Positions 36,731 through 50,700 of a stretch of DNA of 64,000 bases are shown here, one piece after another. Each line of letters opens with the position of its first letter. The stretch's first letter is position 1. The notes under the pieces were generated by a model that saw only the letters and a program-made list of their open reading frames with translations, had not been told where the DNA came from and did not search any database. The position numbers and the translations under genes are program-made. The DNA is from Dastarcus helophoroides (Eukaryota > Arthropoda > Insecta > Coleoptera > Bothrideridae), in the NCBI GenBank assembly GCA_028583605.1, contig CM053328.1, positions 14,443,107-14,507,106 on the forward strand. The letters are read 5' to 3'.

Positions 36731-36820
36731 TTATTTGTTTCGCCCGAATCTCAACTGCGCAGCCATAAACTCTTCTTCTTTTTGTTTATCTAGGCCCTGG
36801 AGCTTTGGCGTTGGTGGCAT
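36731..36820 (-). CDS. Candidate small exon or peptide of 29 residues (hypothetical)
   Basis: ATG at 36818-36820 opens MPPTPKLQGLDKQKEEEFMA, AQLRFGRNK and a TAA stop at 36731-36733. The ATG follows CCCCTTTTTAAG, which could be a 3' splice site. The composition (Pro/Lys/Glu/Gln, then an amphipathic stretch) differs from the AT-driven noise frames, and local GC content is raised. On the plus strand a pyrimidine run ending in CTAG coincides, which weakens the case. I do not recognise the protein. Confidence 0.3.
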   Translation of the reverse strand: MPPTPKLQGLDKQKEEEFMAAQLRFGRNK

Positions 36821-39800
36821 CTTAAAAAGGGGTTAAAAATATGATTTTATAATTTTTTACAGCATAATTATACCTGAACATTTTTTTTTAATTACGTATT
36901 CGTATTAAACTTATTTTCCTCTATCTTCCCTTTAAATTAATTCCATTATGACTGAATTACCCTGCATAATAAAGGTAATTTCTGCAGTATTTTTACTAAA
37001 GGTTAAGAAGAACAACTTAATTAATAAGGTTAATTAATTTTTATTCTTTAAAAAGTAAATAAATAACATTTTATTCTAATAACACGCCATTGGAGATCTT
37101 GAAATATAATATCAGTATTCACGTTCGTTACCTATTTGAACTCATAAAAAAGCGTGAGAATGACTTTTCAGTATTTATATTCTTACAAACACTTATTTTT
37201 TAATAGCTTTTAAGTCATAACCAAATATAAAGTGTTGTTTCATCATCAACATGAACCTTGATGAACTGAAAAGTAGAAAAATACCTTTGATAATGCTTAG
37301 CCCAAAAACATATAAGCAAGGATAACATTATTTTTAATTATGACATCTTGAATTTTATCCAAAATATAGAATTATGCACGTTGCACATGGTTGACGTATT
37401 TGCGAATAACAGACATCAGTGTAGTCGATAGTGAAGTAAATGATACAAAATCGACGCAATCGGCTATAGCTAATTGCAATTCGTTTATAATTGAGCACTT
37501 GTATGTGTCTTAAACAAAAATTTACACACTTGTAAGAAAATTCAGTTTGCGAACAAAAGTTTATCAAAATGTCGTATTTTCGCAACGATATTTTACCTTC
37601 TCCGTAAGAAATTTACTAATCTCTTATAAAATACTTCATGACATGAGTAAAAGTAATGCCTAGTATAAAAGTGTGTTAGTGTTAGGGTATATTTTTACCA
37701 TAAAGGGCTGTTTTTTTCTGTTCTTATACTAAAATCATATTGTAATTACACAACACTTTTTACATTGTAGTTCTAATGGACGCTCGGAAGAAACATCCTA
37801 CGTATTTTAGCATTCAATCCTAAAGAAGAGCAACGCACTTGCAAAGCAATTTCCACGTCGTTGATAAGTACAGATGCCGATAGCTTTCGTGATAGGAATT
37901 ATACTAGTGGTTAACTGATTGACAAATTTAATAAAATTTTGGTACATATCAGCTTAAATAGCTTTTAAAATTGTCGTTGAGGTATTTTTTGATAATGCTT
38001 TAACCAAAAGCAATTTCTGTCGACTAAAAATAATGTACTTAAAACATGTATCTTGCCCTCCAGGGTTTATCTTAGCTAAAAACGTTATTATTTTGACTGC
38101 TTCCATGGAAGTAAAATAAATGATTGTACTTCTTCCATCTACCCTGCTTACGTAATTCTCGAAAAAAATTAAAAGCTTTTTTTGGCAAAACATAAAAAGC
38201 AACCTTAATATCACCGTTTCTGCTTACGATTTTAAAATAAACGTTAATATTTTATTTTATTTAACATTTTTTTCTAAGTAAACAGTGTTAACTATTTAAA
38301 AAACTTAAGAAATAAAGCCAAACCAAATTAAAATTATTTTAATATTACACCTATCATAATATTTAAATAGTTAAATTTAAAACGTGTATATAAAAGAAAA
38401 GAAAACTCGTCACGACTAGAAAACCCACACCGTGATTAATAATGCGGTTTTTGGCAAAATCGTGAAGAATGTCTGTGTAATCGCCTTTCACAAAAAGCGA
38501 TCTCTATAAAAAGCGATTGTCAACGGCAATTATCAGATGACCTACCAAAACCTACCGCATCCAGCGCAACACATTAATACACAAGCACCCCCGATAAAAG
38601 TTTCAAGACGTTCCGAATGAGAATGCTGGAGAGTTGCCAAATCTAGAAGAATACTTGTTGATAGAGCTACATAATTGATTTCGCGGTAGAGCCTCATCCC
38701 TTGTAGCATTTCTAGTGACATTTATGGAAGACGTTCCTTTTCTTTTATGTGTTGTGCCTGCCGTAAAGTTCGCTTTTAGGTCGCAAAGGCGCCTACAAAT
38801 TTTATATTCATATATGCCACAATCTCTGCATATTTGTTTTAAAGTTTTCGGCGGTTTGCTTGTAACAAAATCCGCCTCCCTTTTCGTCTTTCACCTAAAA
38901 ATGTTGCGGCACCTTGAAACGCCCAAGCGCCTTTATTGAAATACTTTGTTTTATAGAGTAAAGGTTTAATGAAAACAGCATATCTTAGGTAGCAGCTGCA
39001 TTGCTTGGGGTGATTTTAAGACATTGATATATTCAAAGGCGTTATTTCTCGAATTGCGAACTTATTTGCTCATTGGCCTGCTAAATTGGGGAATCGACAA
39101 AGGCGAAGGAATATTTTATCAGGAAATTAGTCATTCCGATGGAGCTGCAAATTCCATCGGCGGAAACGGAAGATTCACTTCAGTGACTATTTTAAATGCA
39201 GGTTCAATTCAAGCGAACATGCAGGAAAGGACTCTTGTTTACATTAATGAATTACGGACTTTGTTCGAATAGTTTGGATTCGCCGAAGCATTCCCTTCGA
39301 AAGTGTTTTGCCGCTTTATTTGCAACCGATCTAACTGCAAAAATACTAAGCAAGTTACAGTTTAGAGTTTTAGTTGTCAAGGTGACGTGGAAAACTCTTA
39401 AACCTCGCTTTGTTTTTAATGAATTTAATAATGTAAAAATGCTCCATTACTAGAGTTTCATGTTATTTTCAGCTAAGTTGAATAATACAATTTACTAATT
39501 CTTTTTGACACGAATAATTTTAACTTTGTTCGTTTTCTGTCTAGTGTTTAACTTAATTTATAGATAACTTAGATCAGTTTTTTACCCTGCTAGATAAAAA
39601 TCTTGCTTTATCCTATTGTTTTATTTTTTGCCAAGTTTTGTTAAAAACCTCATTTGAAGTCATTAACACAGAAGAAACCAAATTGTTACTATTGAAATCC
39701 AGCTGTCTAGTTTTAAGTTTGTTAATGTTCCCGAGTGTTACAGATAAGTGCTACATTCAATTTGAGTGACGTAAAGTAGCTATTAGGGCTTCTTTCGCAT

Positions 39801-40190
39801 CCTAGTCCATTACGTGTCGAGAGTAACCCACATCACGACCTAGACAGTAAATTCTTGCATCCATTTACTAAAGAATTCTGCAAGGGAATTGTTTTTGTTT
39901 CATTGCCTAATGTTATAAACCTAAAACAAATGTAAATGCTAATAAACATCATACCACTATAACCAATGTACTTGACTATTTACTATTATTTATAAAAGTT
40001 TTACATTTCTCTTATTGGTTTCAAGCTTGAAATTTCGAAAATTTATATTTAAATGCTAAAATATTTTTAACTTATATCAAAAAATGTAACAAGGGTCTAA
40101 GGCAAAGCCAATAAGAGCTGTCGAGTAAGAAGTACGAACATATAATGTGGTTCAAATAAAAGTAATAAATTCATTATTTCGTAAATTTTT
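36821..40190. other. Largely non-repetitive stretch
   Basis: Between about 38400 and 39450 the sequence is complex and GC-richer. Frames at 38715-38939, 39024-39272 and 39196-39453 overlap there, but none has a recognisable domain or splice context. The 39.05-39.25 kb part could be a conserved non-coding element. I see no transposon ends. Confidence 0.35.
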
Positions 40191-42424
40191 TTTTTTGAAC
40201 AAACATTCTGAAACGTGTCAATTTTTTCCAAAGATGCTTTTATGAAATGATGATATTTTTAGATATAATAATATAGCTTGTGCAATAGCTTTTTAAAAAA
40301 TGTAATTCTTTAATTTTTTTAAAAAATCGATTTCAAATCTAAAAATAATTTAGAAATTTCATAATAGATTTAAAATTTGCTAGAATTTAAAATAAAAAAA
40401 ATTTTAACCGATTTCACTTTTGATCTTTGAATCTGAATAATAAATTTATACTTATTTTTAATAATTGGACATCTTCAAGAAAAAATCAAAAAGAGTAATT
40501 TCTAGAATTGTAAAAAATACATTATTTTTTTCTTGAAATTTTGGCACGCATCAATATGAATACACATTTTATAGATTTTAAAACCAGAAGCCGAAATTTA
40601 ATGTCGGCCTAAAATCTAGGTTTCCCCGATCTTTATTTACATTATCTTTAAATATATCATCATAAAAATCTAAAAAAAAATCTTAAACCTTAAAAATAGT
40701 CAAACAAAAATTGTCAAAACTATATCACGTTAGATGCTTTTATGACAAAAAAATTCTACGATTAAGTTTATTATTAGTTCTTGGTTAAAAAGACAAGTTC
40801 GAGTTAAAACTAGAATTGTACACTTTTTCTAAATATGTTAACCTTTTTCTCACACTGGCAAATCTTAGGAAACCTTTAAACCTTTAAAAAACCATAAATA
40901 TTAAACAATATTTATTACATTTTGATTGTAATCTGAAATTATTGTCTTTGGCTTAAAGTTTCATGATTAATATCAAAATGTTGGGATTTCTAGATGTCAG
41001 TACTTTTGGTTTGTAACTTTTTTCTATTAATCTTTTGAGTTTAAGCTTAATTTCTGTAGAGCTCGTCTTTTCTAAATCTTATTTATTTTTAATTCTGACT
41101 TTTCCTTAGTCATTCTATTTTCAAAGGTTCATGTATTTTATGTATAAACCAGTTCCACCTTTAATTAAAATTTGGACTTTTTCTAAAAACTGTAGTCTTC
41201 TTCTCAATATTTCAACCTTTACCTCGAATTTCCATTTATTTTTTTCTTCGATTCTGTGTGTAAATCAGATAACAATTTTTTCAATACCCTGAGACATTAA
41301 GCTGACAATTTTAAGTTTTTCTGTTAATAGGTTTGATTTCATTTCTATGATACAGAATAAAATTGCTCGTCATAATTTATGTATTTAAAAAGTTGGCAAA
41401 ACAAAATTTGCTCGCATTTTAATAAATAATAAAAACTTAAGAATGCTCATGTAAAATTCCTTTTATTTCAAAAAGGGAGCACTTAAGATGTTTCGTCCCC
41501 CCCTTCCTCCAGAGCTGTGTAGTGTAAAATGAATGGGGATATAAGCCATTTTCTTAAACAGGCAACTTAAGCAGTTTTACCCTAAAACCACAGATTTGAT
41601 TTTGACGTAATTTTTGAAATGTCAATTTATCGGGGTTTTAAATTTTATTTTATATACAGGATGCTTAAAATAAACTGGATACTATCTTTTAAATTAACTC
41701 GGCACTATTGCTAACTTTTTTATCATTAGAGATACAACTTTAGTTAAATTGTATGGTTTAACGGTGATTATTATAGAGGTACCAGAAATCAATGGAACAT
41801 CGAGTTTTTCAATTCTATCACAAAGTTGCAGTTTTTTAAATGGACTAATCTCTATATTTTATATTTTTAAAAATGTTTTAAATTCCTATAACATACGTTT
41901 ACGTCCTCATAGTTCCGTTATTATTCATCTTAGCAGAAATGTTGTAATAACCATTTTCATTCGAAATTTAATTATCTTTTACAAACATATTAAATAAACA
42001 GGATGTTTTATTTTAAGATGTGTAACTTTGTCATAAAACTCAAGAACGCAATGTTTAATTGGTTTTTTTGTTTCACTATAATAATCCTTAATAACACCCA
42101 ACTTTGTTAATTTAACCCAAGCTGAGTCTTAAATAATAAGAAAGTTACCATTAATGGCAAATTCACTTTAAACACCCTCTTCTGCAAGTCTTTTAGTTTT
42201 TTTTTTACATTTTATCTTAATTTGAACCCTAAACCAAAAGGTCTTAATTTTCAGAATTTGTTAACTTATTTTCGAAAGGTGCAGTCTCTCTTAAAATGTA
42301 GCCTTCTTCTCGAAATACCAGCTCAGAAAATATTTTAATATCAATTTTAATTTTTGCCATTGTTAAAGCTTTAATTTCTTTTGTAATTATAAGTTAATTG
42401 CCAATTTTAACTTGTTCTAATATT
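40191..42424. other. AT-rich low-complexity DNA with scattered miniature-element ends
   Basis: The stretch 40190-41400 has the same AAAATTTNGA-type texture as 18-22 kb. ACAGGATG ends occur at about 41657 and 42000. The second may pair with ACACCCTC at about 42170 as a roughly 180-bp MITE, but the mirrored match is short. Confidence 0.35.
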
Positions 42425-45000
42425 TTTTCAAAGTTTAATCTACTCGCAAAGAGCAACCCCATTATGCCTTTAAAGAACTGAGAATAGGATGCGAAAATAA
42501 AGATAGATGGCGATGAACCGCCCTTCTTAAACGAGAAGAAGTTATAATTTTTGGAAAATTATTTTTCGGTAACGAGTTCCGTAACTTGAAAGTTCTATGG
42601 AAAAAAAAACTCTTCGTAGACAAAAGTCCTCACTGTATCAACTGGACCGCACAGGATTTTGCTATCTTCGGCGGTCTTCTATGCCTCAAAAATCTTGCTC
42701 CTGAATCGGTTAATCCTATTAGTTTCTGCGAGCATCTCCCAGGATAGTACTTGTAGGAAAAGGACAAGTAATCAACCATCCGCCCGTGCTTTAATGTTTC
42801 GAGAGAATCAGTCAAACTCTATCATCAATTAAATTAAATCCAAAATAGCTAAAGTGTGCTTTGTGACTGAACTCCAAACATAAAAACAGTAATCTAATGT
42901 TGGCCTAACTTGAGCTTTGCATAGTGTGAGTAACTGATAAGAAATAACGTACTTTTTAGCTCTAAAAAGAAAGCCCAGCTTCTGAGAGGCGGACTTGGCA
43001 ATAGCACGCACATGATCATCCAAAGACAAGTTACTGCTTGCATTCACTTTTAGGATAGACAGATTAGATCCCATCAGGAGGATTTTATCGTCTATTAGTA
43101 TGTTTGTTGCATTATGACTTGATGTCTTAGAGAAAACCGAGGCCTGAGTTTTTGAAGCGTTGTAGTAGACCAGTTTTTCTTGCTTTATTTCAGAACAATG
43201 TCGAAATCCCGTTTAATCATTTGCATCTGCTGTTTCTTTAGTCGATCTGAAGCAGCGACGAATAATATTTTGTCAAAAAAAAAAGATGACACCAGGCTGC
43301 TATCATCTATGTAGCTGTATATAGGATTAAAAGTTAAAGCTAAAAGATCGTTTATATGTAACAGAAACGAAATAGGACACAGGACTGACCCCTGAGGCAG
43401 CCCTGCATTACTCTTGCATATGTCTCGGATGAGATACCATTGACAACGATTTAAAGAGACCTGTCATCAAGAAACTTGAATATCAAATGACAAAGTCCAA
43501 GAGGAAAACCATAAGATGTTTGTTTGACGAGAAGAGATCGCTGCCAGACTCTGTCAAAAGCCTTTGATATATCCAATGCCACAATCTTAGCCTCACCATG
43601 TTTTTTCACAGCTGAGTTACAGATATGAATAACATATGCCAGTAGATTGTTACTTGAGCGTTGTTGTCTGAAACCGTATTACCTGTCCGAGATGATTCTA
43701 TTCTTCTCCAGATATTTGAGAATCTCGATATTGATAACCTTTTCCATCACTTTAGACCTAACCGGCAACAAAGATATAGAGCGATAGTTGTTAGCCCTGA
43801 TTTCTTTTTCCCTTTTTAGGGACGTTTTAGCAGATTTCCGGATGTTAGGAAATACACCTTTGTTGTAAGAGAGTGTGAACAACTTGCTTAGAACAGGAGT
43901 CAACTCTGGAGCGCACTTCTTAAAAACAATATAAGGATACCATCAAAGCCAGATGCTCTCGAGGTGTCAAGTTTAAGAAAAATCTTTCCCTAATTGTGCA
44001 TTATCTAAAAACAACTTTAAGCATCGAAGTGCCAACCTTAGAAAAATAGAAATTTCTGCGTTTTTAGAATAAAGGTTGGAATTTTTAGCAACATTAAGGC
44101 TAGCATGTCAGCGTTTTCCCCGAAAGTAGTCGCAATATTGTTATTATTTTCAAAAAAAGTTAGAAAATTTGAAGATGCAAAATTCTTTTCAATCGACTTT
44201 GCATATTCCCGAAAGGATCTGGAACCGTTCGGACAGTTGATAAGCCTTTGGCGCATTTTACGATCGAAATCACTGTTTGCCTCGTCAATAACCAATTTAC
44301 AAAAATTTCGTGCATTTACAAAGACGGTCCGAGTATCGACTAAGGGATTATTTCTCCAACAACGATATGCGCTTTTTTTTTTCAGGAGACAGCCCGAGCA
44401 CATTTTTTGCTAAAACAAAGTGTACTGGAGGCAGACATATTTTGGAAGTAGGGAATTGAGCATTCCATGCCAACCAGGATAGTTTCAGTGATGGATTTAA
44501 AGACTCAGGAAGGGTTGTCTGAATTAAAGCACATTTCTTGACATGGAAAAGGTGCTAAGAAGTCTCTTAGTTATTTTCAGTAGCAGACAAAGTACCAAAC
44601 GCCACGGGACTGTGTCTGACAAGAAGGTGGTATAATGAAGCAAACGTGAGCCTGCTACAAGCTTGTCATCGAAATTTCCAAGCAGTGATGTCCCTTCGAA
44701 TTTGGAGAATTTGTAAGGAAACGGTCGAGTAGATTTGATGGGTATCTATATCAGGAATTCTTGTGGATTCCTCAACTAATTGCGATAGTCCATAAATGAT
44801 GGCGAAAGCCTGTTCCAGCCCTTCCGCGTCGTCAGTTTCGGGAGAAAACCTTATCCAGGGGATGTTGTGTACGTTGAAATCAGTAAGAAAGGCAAGTTTG
44901 GATAATTCGTCTGTCGAAGGTTACGGAAAGAAAGGAGAAGAGCTGTCTGTATGGGGGATCATTTGAAAGCAAATAAAGTGAACAAATGATCATTACTGTA
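42425..45000 (-). mobile_element. CR1/jockey-type non-LTR retrotransposon, 5'-truncated and decayed
   Basis: Reading the minus strand from 45000: endonuclease-like remnants come first (ELSKLAFLTDFNVHNIPW, then a HQIYS block). A linker follows (44038-44403), then RT with NNYRSISLLPVRSKVMEKVI (about 43730-43800), ALDISKAFDRVW-like sequence (about 43560), YIDDSSLVSS (YIDD at 43302-43313), and the C-terminal ASQKLGFLFRAKKY, KAQVRPTLDYCFYVWSS region (42829-43074). Stops and frameshifts separate these blocks. The active-site YADD has become YIDD, with both aspartates kept. There is no RNase H and no ORF1. The 3' end at 42425 is shared with 33.5 kb. Confidence 0.85.
42829..43800 (-). pseudogene. Reverse transcriptase of the CR1/jockey-type element (broken)
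   Basis: RT copies element RNA into DNA at a nicked target. Here the fingers, palm and thumb motifs can be followed in order but in at least three frames. Landmarks are RSISLLPVRSKVMEKV (fingers), the first palm aspartate block, a GLPQGSVL-like segment near 43390, YIDD (43302-43313) and KAQVRPTLDYC (thumb). The fragment at 6.9-7.6 kb carries YADD at the same place, so YIDD is a post-insertion change in this copy. Not functional. Confidence 0.8.
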
Positions 45001-45351
45001 GTAGTATTTTTAAAAATCAGAGAATGTTTTTATATAAATTTCAAGTTTTTGTCGAAACTTGGATAATAGATTCTGTTTCAAAACCATAGAATCTCGTTGC
45101 CTTCTTAGGATAAACTTGTCATGTTTAAGAAACTATCACAGATTAAGGATTAATCTTAAGCTTTAATGCGATTTTGAATAATAAAGCCTTATTGCATCTC
45201 ATCAAGGTTTTAAGACAAAGCGTTATTTACTTGGCTATCATCCATTGAGTTTAAATGCAAAATTATATTGCATTCTAGGAAGCGAGAAGTAACTTCAGGA
45301 TTGTAATAAACATAGCTTTAAAAAAACGTAATTAATTTTTTTGTTTTTAAT
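45001..45351. other. Spacer
   Basis: No feature supported. Confidence 0.3.
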
Positions 45352-46260
45352 TAGGGATGCACAAAGCAAGATTTTTTGTCTTTCTCGATAACTTCTCGTC
45401 TTGTGTTGCTAAGCAAGACAAGATGTTGTTTTACTTCTTGTCTTATTAGCAATAGTCTTGCTCTTTCTTGTTCTTTCTGGTTTGTTTATTTTGCATATAA
45501 GCAACGACAAAATAGTTTCAAAATTGATTGTGACGCATTAAATTTAAGAGGTTAATTATTCATAAAAGATGTAAAGACAAAGAAGAACAGTAAATTTGAG
45601 AAGTTGATCCAAGAAACCATTGTTAAAGCGTTACTTGCAGCCAGGGACATGAGGTTAAAATATTATAAAAAATTCAATTGAATATACTGTGTTGCTGTGG
45701 TTTTGGATCAGAGGCATAAAAAACATCTTTTTAACAAATTGTAGGATATGGCAATTAAAAAATTGGAACAAATTTATAAAGAGAATTATCTTGTTGCAAA
45801 AAAGTAATGATGCTTTACATTTCATGACTGAAAAGAGTGATTTTAATATCTTCAATGAACTTGACGATGGATGATCGGAGATATTACCCAGATATAAGTC
45901 AGTCAAAGCATATTTTTTTTACATCTAACTAAACATTAGTTAGTAGTTATTTTAATACCGCCAAACGAAGAAGAATACGAATATTCTGGACTGATAGTGT
46001 AACTTGAAAATTCGTGTTCAGTATAATAAAAATGGTGAAGGATATTACATACTTGGTTTAACGACCTGACACAGTGCCATTAGAGGCTACTTTCTTAAGC
46101 ATCGCTTATTATAAGAAAATATTTAAAAAAAAGCAAGAAATCTTGCTTCTTGCTAATGTTTTGACAAGAAATTTTGCTCTTGTTTGTTCTTGCCTTTAAA
46201 TGTCTTGTCTTTCTCTTGAAGCAAAAAAAATATAAGAAGAAAAAAAACAAGAGAAGAACA
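45352..46260 (+). mobile_element. hAT element remnant, copy 2, with transposase traces
   Basis: The left end TAGGGATGCACAAAGCAAGA and the CTTGCTAAT, TTTGACAAGAAATTTTGCTC right side match the element at 11.4-12.9 kb. Inside, the plus strand reads CVAVVLDQRHKKHLFNKL, a stop, then DMAIKKLEQIYKENYL (about 45685-45800). This resembles the conserved VLDPR-K block in hAT transposases, with DPR changed to DQR. Further blocks are unreadable. Both ends are rich in TCTTG words. It is internally deleted and dead; the right limit is approximate. Confidence 0.55.
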
Positions 46261-47234
46261 ATAAACTCGTTAAACCCTATTTTCAATAAACTCTTTTCAG
46301 AAAAATGGAGAAGACTCAAATGCAATTTTGAGAAAAAAGAAATATTCAAGCTAAGGTCAAAATTTCGTAATTGAAGGTAAAATTTTGAGATTCATTTTAA
46401 GTTTGAGTCAATTTCGAGTTCAGTTTTTTTTATTCTTGATCTTTTTCTCAAAATTTTGAATTCAAATTGAAATTCATTTGATACACAATAATTTAAGGCA
46501 AAGGGTTTATCAAATATTCCAATTATTATCAACATTCTACTTTACTACTGTCGAAATTTTGATTCCTATAACAAAATTTGGGAAAGAAAACCATACATCC
46601 AGTTTAGTCAATATTAGGAGATTGAGCTGATTTGGTGGATTTTTTTATATAATTTATCATGTCTTTTTTTTAATTATGACTTTTAAATTTACAGATAGAA
46701 CCAATATTGCAACTTCTGCAAGCATAAAACAGTATATTCAAATTAAAATTTAAATGAAAAGATAAAAACTCTTATATTTCAATTTTAAACCGAAAATTTT
46801 GAAATCTTTTATAATCCTCAATTTGTCTCTTAATTTTTTTTAATTTCTTATTATCGAAATTTTGTATTTAAACCTAAAATTCTTTTTATTAATTCAGAAT
46901 TTAAAGTTGATTATTTGAAAGAGAAAGGTCAATAATTTAAAAATGATAATTTACGAAATAATGTAAAATTTCTAGCTAATTCTCTAGATTTCAAGTTTTA
47001 TTTCGAAATCTAAATTACAATCCACAGTTTAGATTAAGAAGTTAAAAATAATGTAAAAAAAGCGTAAAAACTTTGATTTTTAGGGCAATATTTTGCAATT
47101 ACATAAAAATCTAGGTTTGTTATTTAAAAAAACAAACAAACATTGAGTCACAATTTTTAATTAGGTATTTTGCTTTCAAATTTAAGAATAAGGTTCAAAA
47201 TTTAGATTTTTTTAAAAAACATCAACATAATTGT
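46261..47234. other. AT-rich low-complexity DNA
   Basis: AAATTTNGAATTT-type texture with no gene or element ends. Confidence 0.4.
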
Positions 47235-47320
47235 CCCGTCATAGCAAATATTTATAGAAACATCCTGGAATTTTTACTATCTGTTGTTGTTTTGAATCAT
47301 TAATAAAGTTTAATAATTAT
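47235..47320 (+). repeat. Dispersed repeat, copy of the 9.0-kb sequence
   Basis: CGTCATAGCAAATATTTATA, GAAACATC, then CTGTTGTTGTTTT and ATCATTAATAAA match 8975-9060 closely. Confidence 0.7.
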
Positions 47321-47671
47321 GAACAACATCGATTTGATTTCGCAAAAAGTGTCGAAGTTTCTTGTTACATCAAATTGTGAATTAAAATTTCCAACTTCTC
47401 CTTTCATGTTAAAGTTTAATGTTTTTATATAATTTTTTCCTGAAATTGTTTAAATTTAAGTCTAGAAATGTTTAAGCTCTAAAATTCCAGCATTTTTAAT
47501 AATCATTTGCTCCATTTAGATATGACTATTTTGCTTTTACTTGCTGAATTTTATGATCTTTACTTATAACTAATTTAGCTTTAAATTACAATTAGAAATT
47601 TTTCTACGAGACTAATAGAAGTTTGAATTTAATCTTTAGGCTATAGAGACATCTAAGTTCAGGCGCATTGT

Positions 47672-47740
47672 CGTAAGCTAGAATCGAACTCTGGTCTCGT
47701 CATCTGTAACCCTAGTGTCATGATCTACGACCACCCCGTG
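47672..47740 (-). repeat. tRNA-like sequence, probable SINE head or tRNA pseudogene
   Basis: On the minus strand CACGGGGTGGTCGTAGATCA, TGACACTAGGGTTACAGATG and GAGTTCGATTCTAGC follow one another. GTTCGATTC (complement of 47681-47689) is an exact internal pol III B-box core with a T-arm-like surrounding. The A-box half is poor and the acceptor stem does not close, so it is not a functional tRNA. Other copies are not visible here. Confidence 0.45.
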
Positions 47741-50700
47741 GAATTATTTCTTATGCTACATAATTATTTCTTTACACAAAAACTTTCATTCATTTTTACC
47801 TATCTGATTCAAGTTATAAATTAAGCGACAGTTGTATTTGTGGTTGCTTTATAAAGTCTTAAATTACATAACTAATTTCGAGAATTCAGGGCTTTATGTG
47901 ACTCAAGTATTAGCTTCATCGCTTGGTTGTTTATGACCCAGATTTCAATTAGATAATTGGGGCGAATTTCTCCGGAAGACTGTCTCGTCGCCTGGCCGGA
48001 AGAAGCCTAAACGACGCAGCTTAATGTTTGCCGATCGCCTTTAAATAAGCCCCTAGGGCGAAATCCACGGATTCGATGTTAAGCCACCCATCATTCCCTA
48101 TCACCTTCGCTAATGAGAATTCAAATCCTTTGTAAAGGGCCGTTGTAGAAGGCAGCCCGGGTCTCGAGAACTTACCGCCTCCGAACTAGGTGCGAGTGAC
48201 AATTTCGTCGGATTGCTTAAGCCTGGCACGCCTGTATTGTGTCACAGCCACCTGTTTTGTCTTTTAATTGCGGCACTTTTTGGGGTATTACCTTCGATGC
48301 TCCCTTGGATCATTTTATATTCAAATGCAAAGTTGATGAACGCGAATATACTTTAAAGAAGCGGAAGGGAGAGTAGCCGGGATGGAAAATGAACGGTTGG
48401 GATGATTAAACAACTTCTCCCCCAAATAAACTCGATGTACTTCTGTTTTAAAATTGGGATAAAGCCCTAAAATGAATAAAAATGTATTTTTATATCTCTT
48501 TTACCTAAGCGATAGAGATGAACTAAGATTTGTATTTAATGCTAATGTACACCGTATTCAATCTACGACATATCCTTTTTGAACATCATATGCAGAGTTA
48601 ATAAGCCATTAATTTTGATAAGTGTAATTCGTTTTAGGTATCCCTACGTAATTTTTTCCAAACTTTTTATTTCTTTACAAGAAAAAACAATTGAATGCAA
48701 GAGAAAAAAGATACGGATTTAAATTTTATTACAGAACACTATGATTTTTGTGCGATTGGATGGAGAATTGAAATTCCTTTACAAATAGATAAGGAAAAAT
48801 TTTCATTGTCTATGTAAAACGCTAAGAATTGTCCCTTCCATAGTTTTCTACGGCTGCTGAACGTTTTCCCCTACTTTGACGCAGCATGCTCGTATCTTCC
48901 AGTTTAGATGTTACAAAAAACTCGACGAGAGTTTTACAACAGACTGGAATATTGTTTAGCACAGTCTGGCGGCCTACTTGAACTCCTTATATTGTAATGT
49001 TTAAATAGTTATTATGTTCATCAGAATTATTAATTATTTTGTTTACGAAATTCCGTTTATTTATTTTGGTTATCAAAGAATATCAGTTTTATTTTGATTA
49101 CACCAGCGGACTAAAAGAACAAACAGCATGTGGTACGCAAATTTTAATAAAATTGTTGCCTGCCAGTAGTTATCCCGTAACAAAACACGTTAGAAGCTAT
49201 GATGTACTACTGAAATCTCCACCAGCGCTGATCGCTGAGCTTTGCGTTGAATTGTCTCTCATTAACATGCTCCCTATGGACAGTGTTTGACTTTCCTGAT
49301 GTGTATAACATTTGACATATCTTGCACTAAACGTTGCTGATTGAGACCTGGTTATAATTTGAGTGTCATTAGATTTAGTGATTTGCAAAGATTGTTAAAT
49401 TCTAAAAATGACATATTGCAACATTACTTGTTTGAAAGGAAAGGATGGTCATGTTAAAAACGATGGGTAAAAATATTACTTTTTGCCCATTGTAACTGTT
49501 TAATTAAAGATAGTCGTAGTGACGTTTATTATTTATGTTAAAATACAACCACGTTTAAATCATAACCCTGTAATGACAGATATGTCAAGTGTTATATTTT
49601 TTTTTATATTTATTCTCTATTTAACCAATTAAAAATATACAGGGTTTTCTATTAAAAATCACAACTTATATCCGTATTTTTTGAATAGGCAACTGAGGGC
49701 TTTGAAAACAATAACTAACGCAAATAACAGTCAAATAATTAGTTTTATTGCCATGTTACAACTGGTCTGAATATGTTAATGATGTTGTCAAAGAGCGAGG
49801 GTGATAAAATTTGAATGAAAGAACTTTTGCAACAAAAACAAATTGGAAGCGAAGAAAAATTGTTTAAGAATTTCGCAATAAAAACTGGTGTATAAGGTAT
49901 ATGTATCTTGTTTCTTAGAAAAATTAAGCACAACGATCTGCAAGAGTAGAAGAAAATATCGCAATTCTACGACAAAATGTGCGAAATGCAGTAAATTTGT
50001 CAGGCTCTGTCAAAAATCCACAAATTATAAAAAAGGAGTTAGATATTAAACGATCGTCCGCTAGATACCATATATTATTAAGTATGGTCTAAAATTGAAA
50101 GCATTTAAAAATGTTTGGGAAATTCGCAAGAAAATGTTGTTATTGTGCACGACTTCATTAAAATGGTCCAAATCGAAGTATTTTAAAAAATAAAAAAAAA
50201 ATTGCAGTCAGAAAATGCTACTCTTTTTAATACATAACCAAATAATGTTTAGAGAAATTGTTTTTTTCTTCGAAACATTGAAACAGTAACGTATTTTTGA
50301 GACCCTCTACATAAAAATTGATTGTAGCTACAATACCTTTAACTTAAGTGCCTAAAAGCTTATAGCATCATTAGATTGTGATTAAGAAGCTGGTAAAAAG
50401 AAAGCAACCCACTAATAATAAAATAAATCTTCCAAATAAAATGCGGACAGTTTTTTGGCTCATGGTGTTCAATTCTTCCAAATTGTTCAGTGGCATAATT
50501 GTAAAAAAGATTCTCTACATCAGACTAATTATTTAATCTCTCTACTAACAAAATAAACAGGAAAATTTGATCGACTGACAATACTAATCATATGTCAACG
50601 CATAGCAATAACTAAGAAGGACAGCAACACAAAATTTAAACAGTAGATTCGTTTCGTGGTTTAGATTAGCAATAAGAGAGAATTCGTCCTCTAGCGAGAT

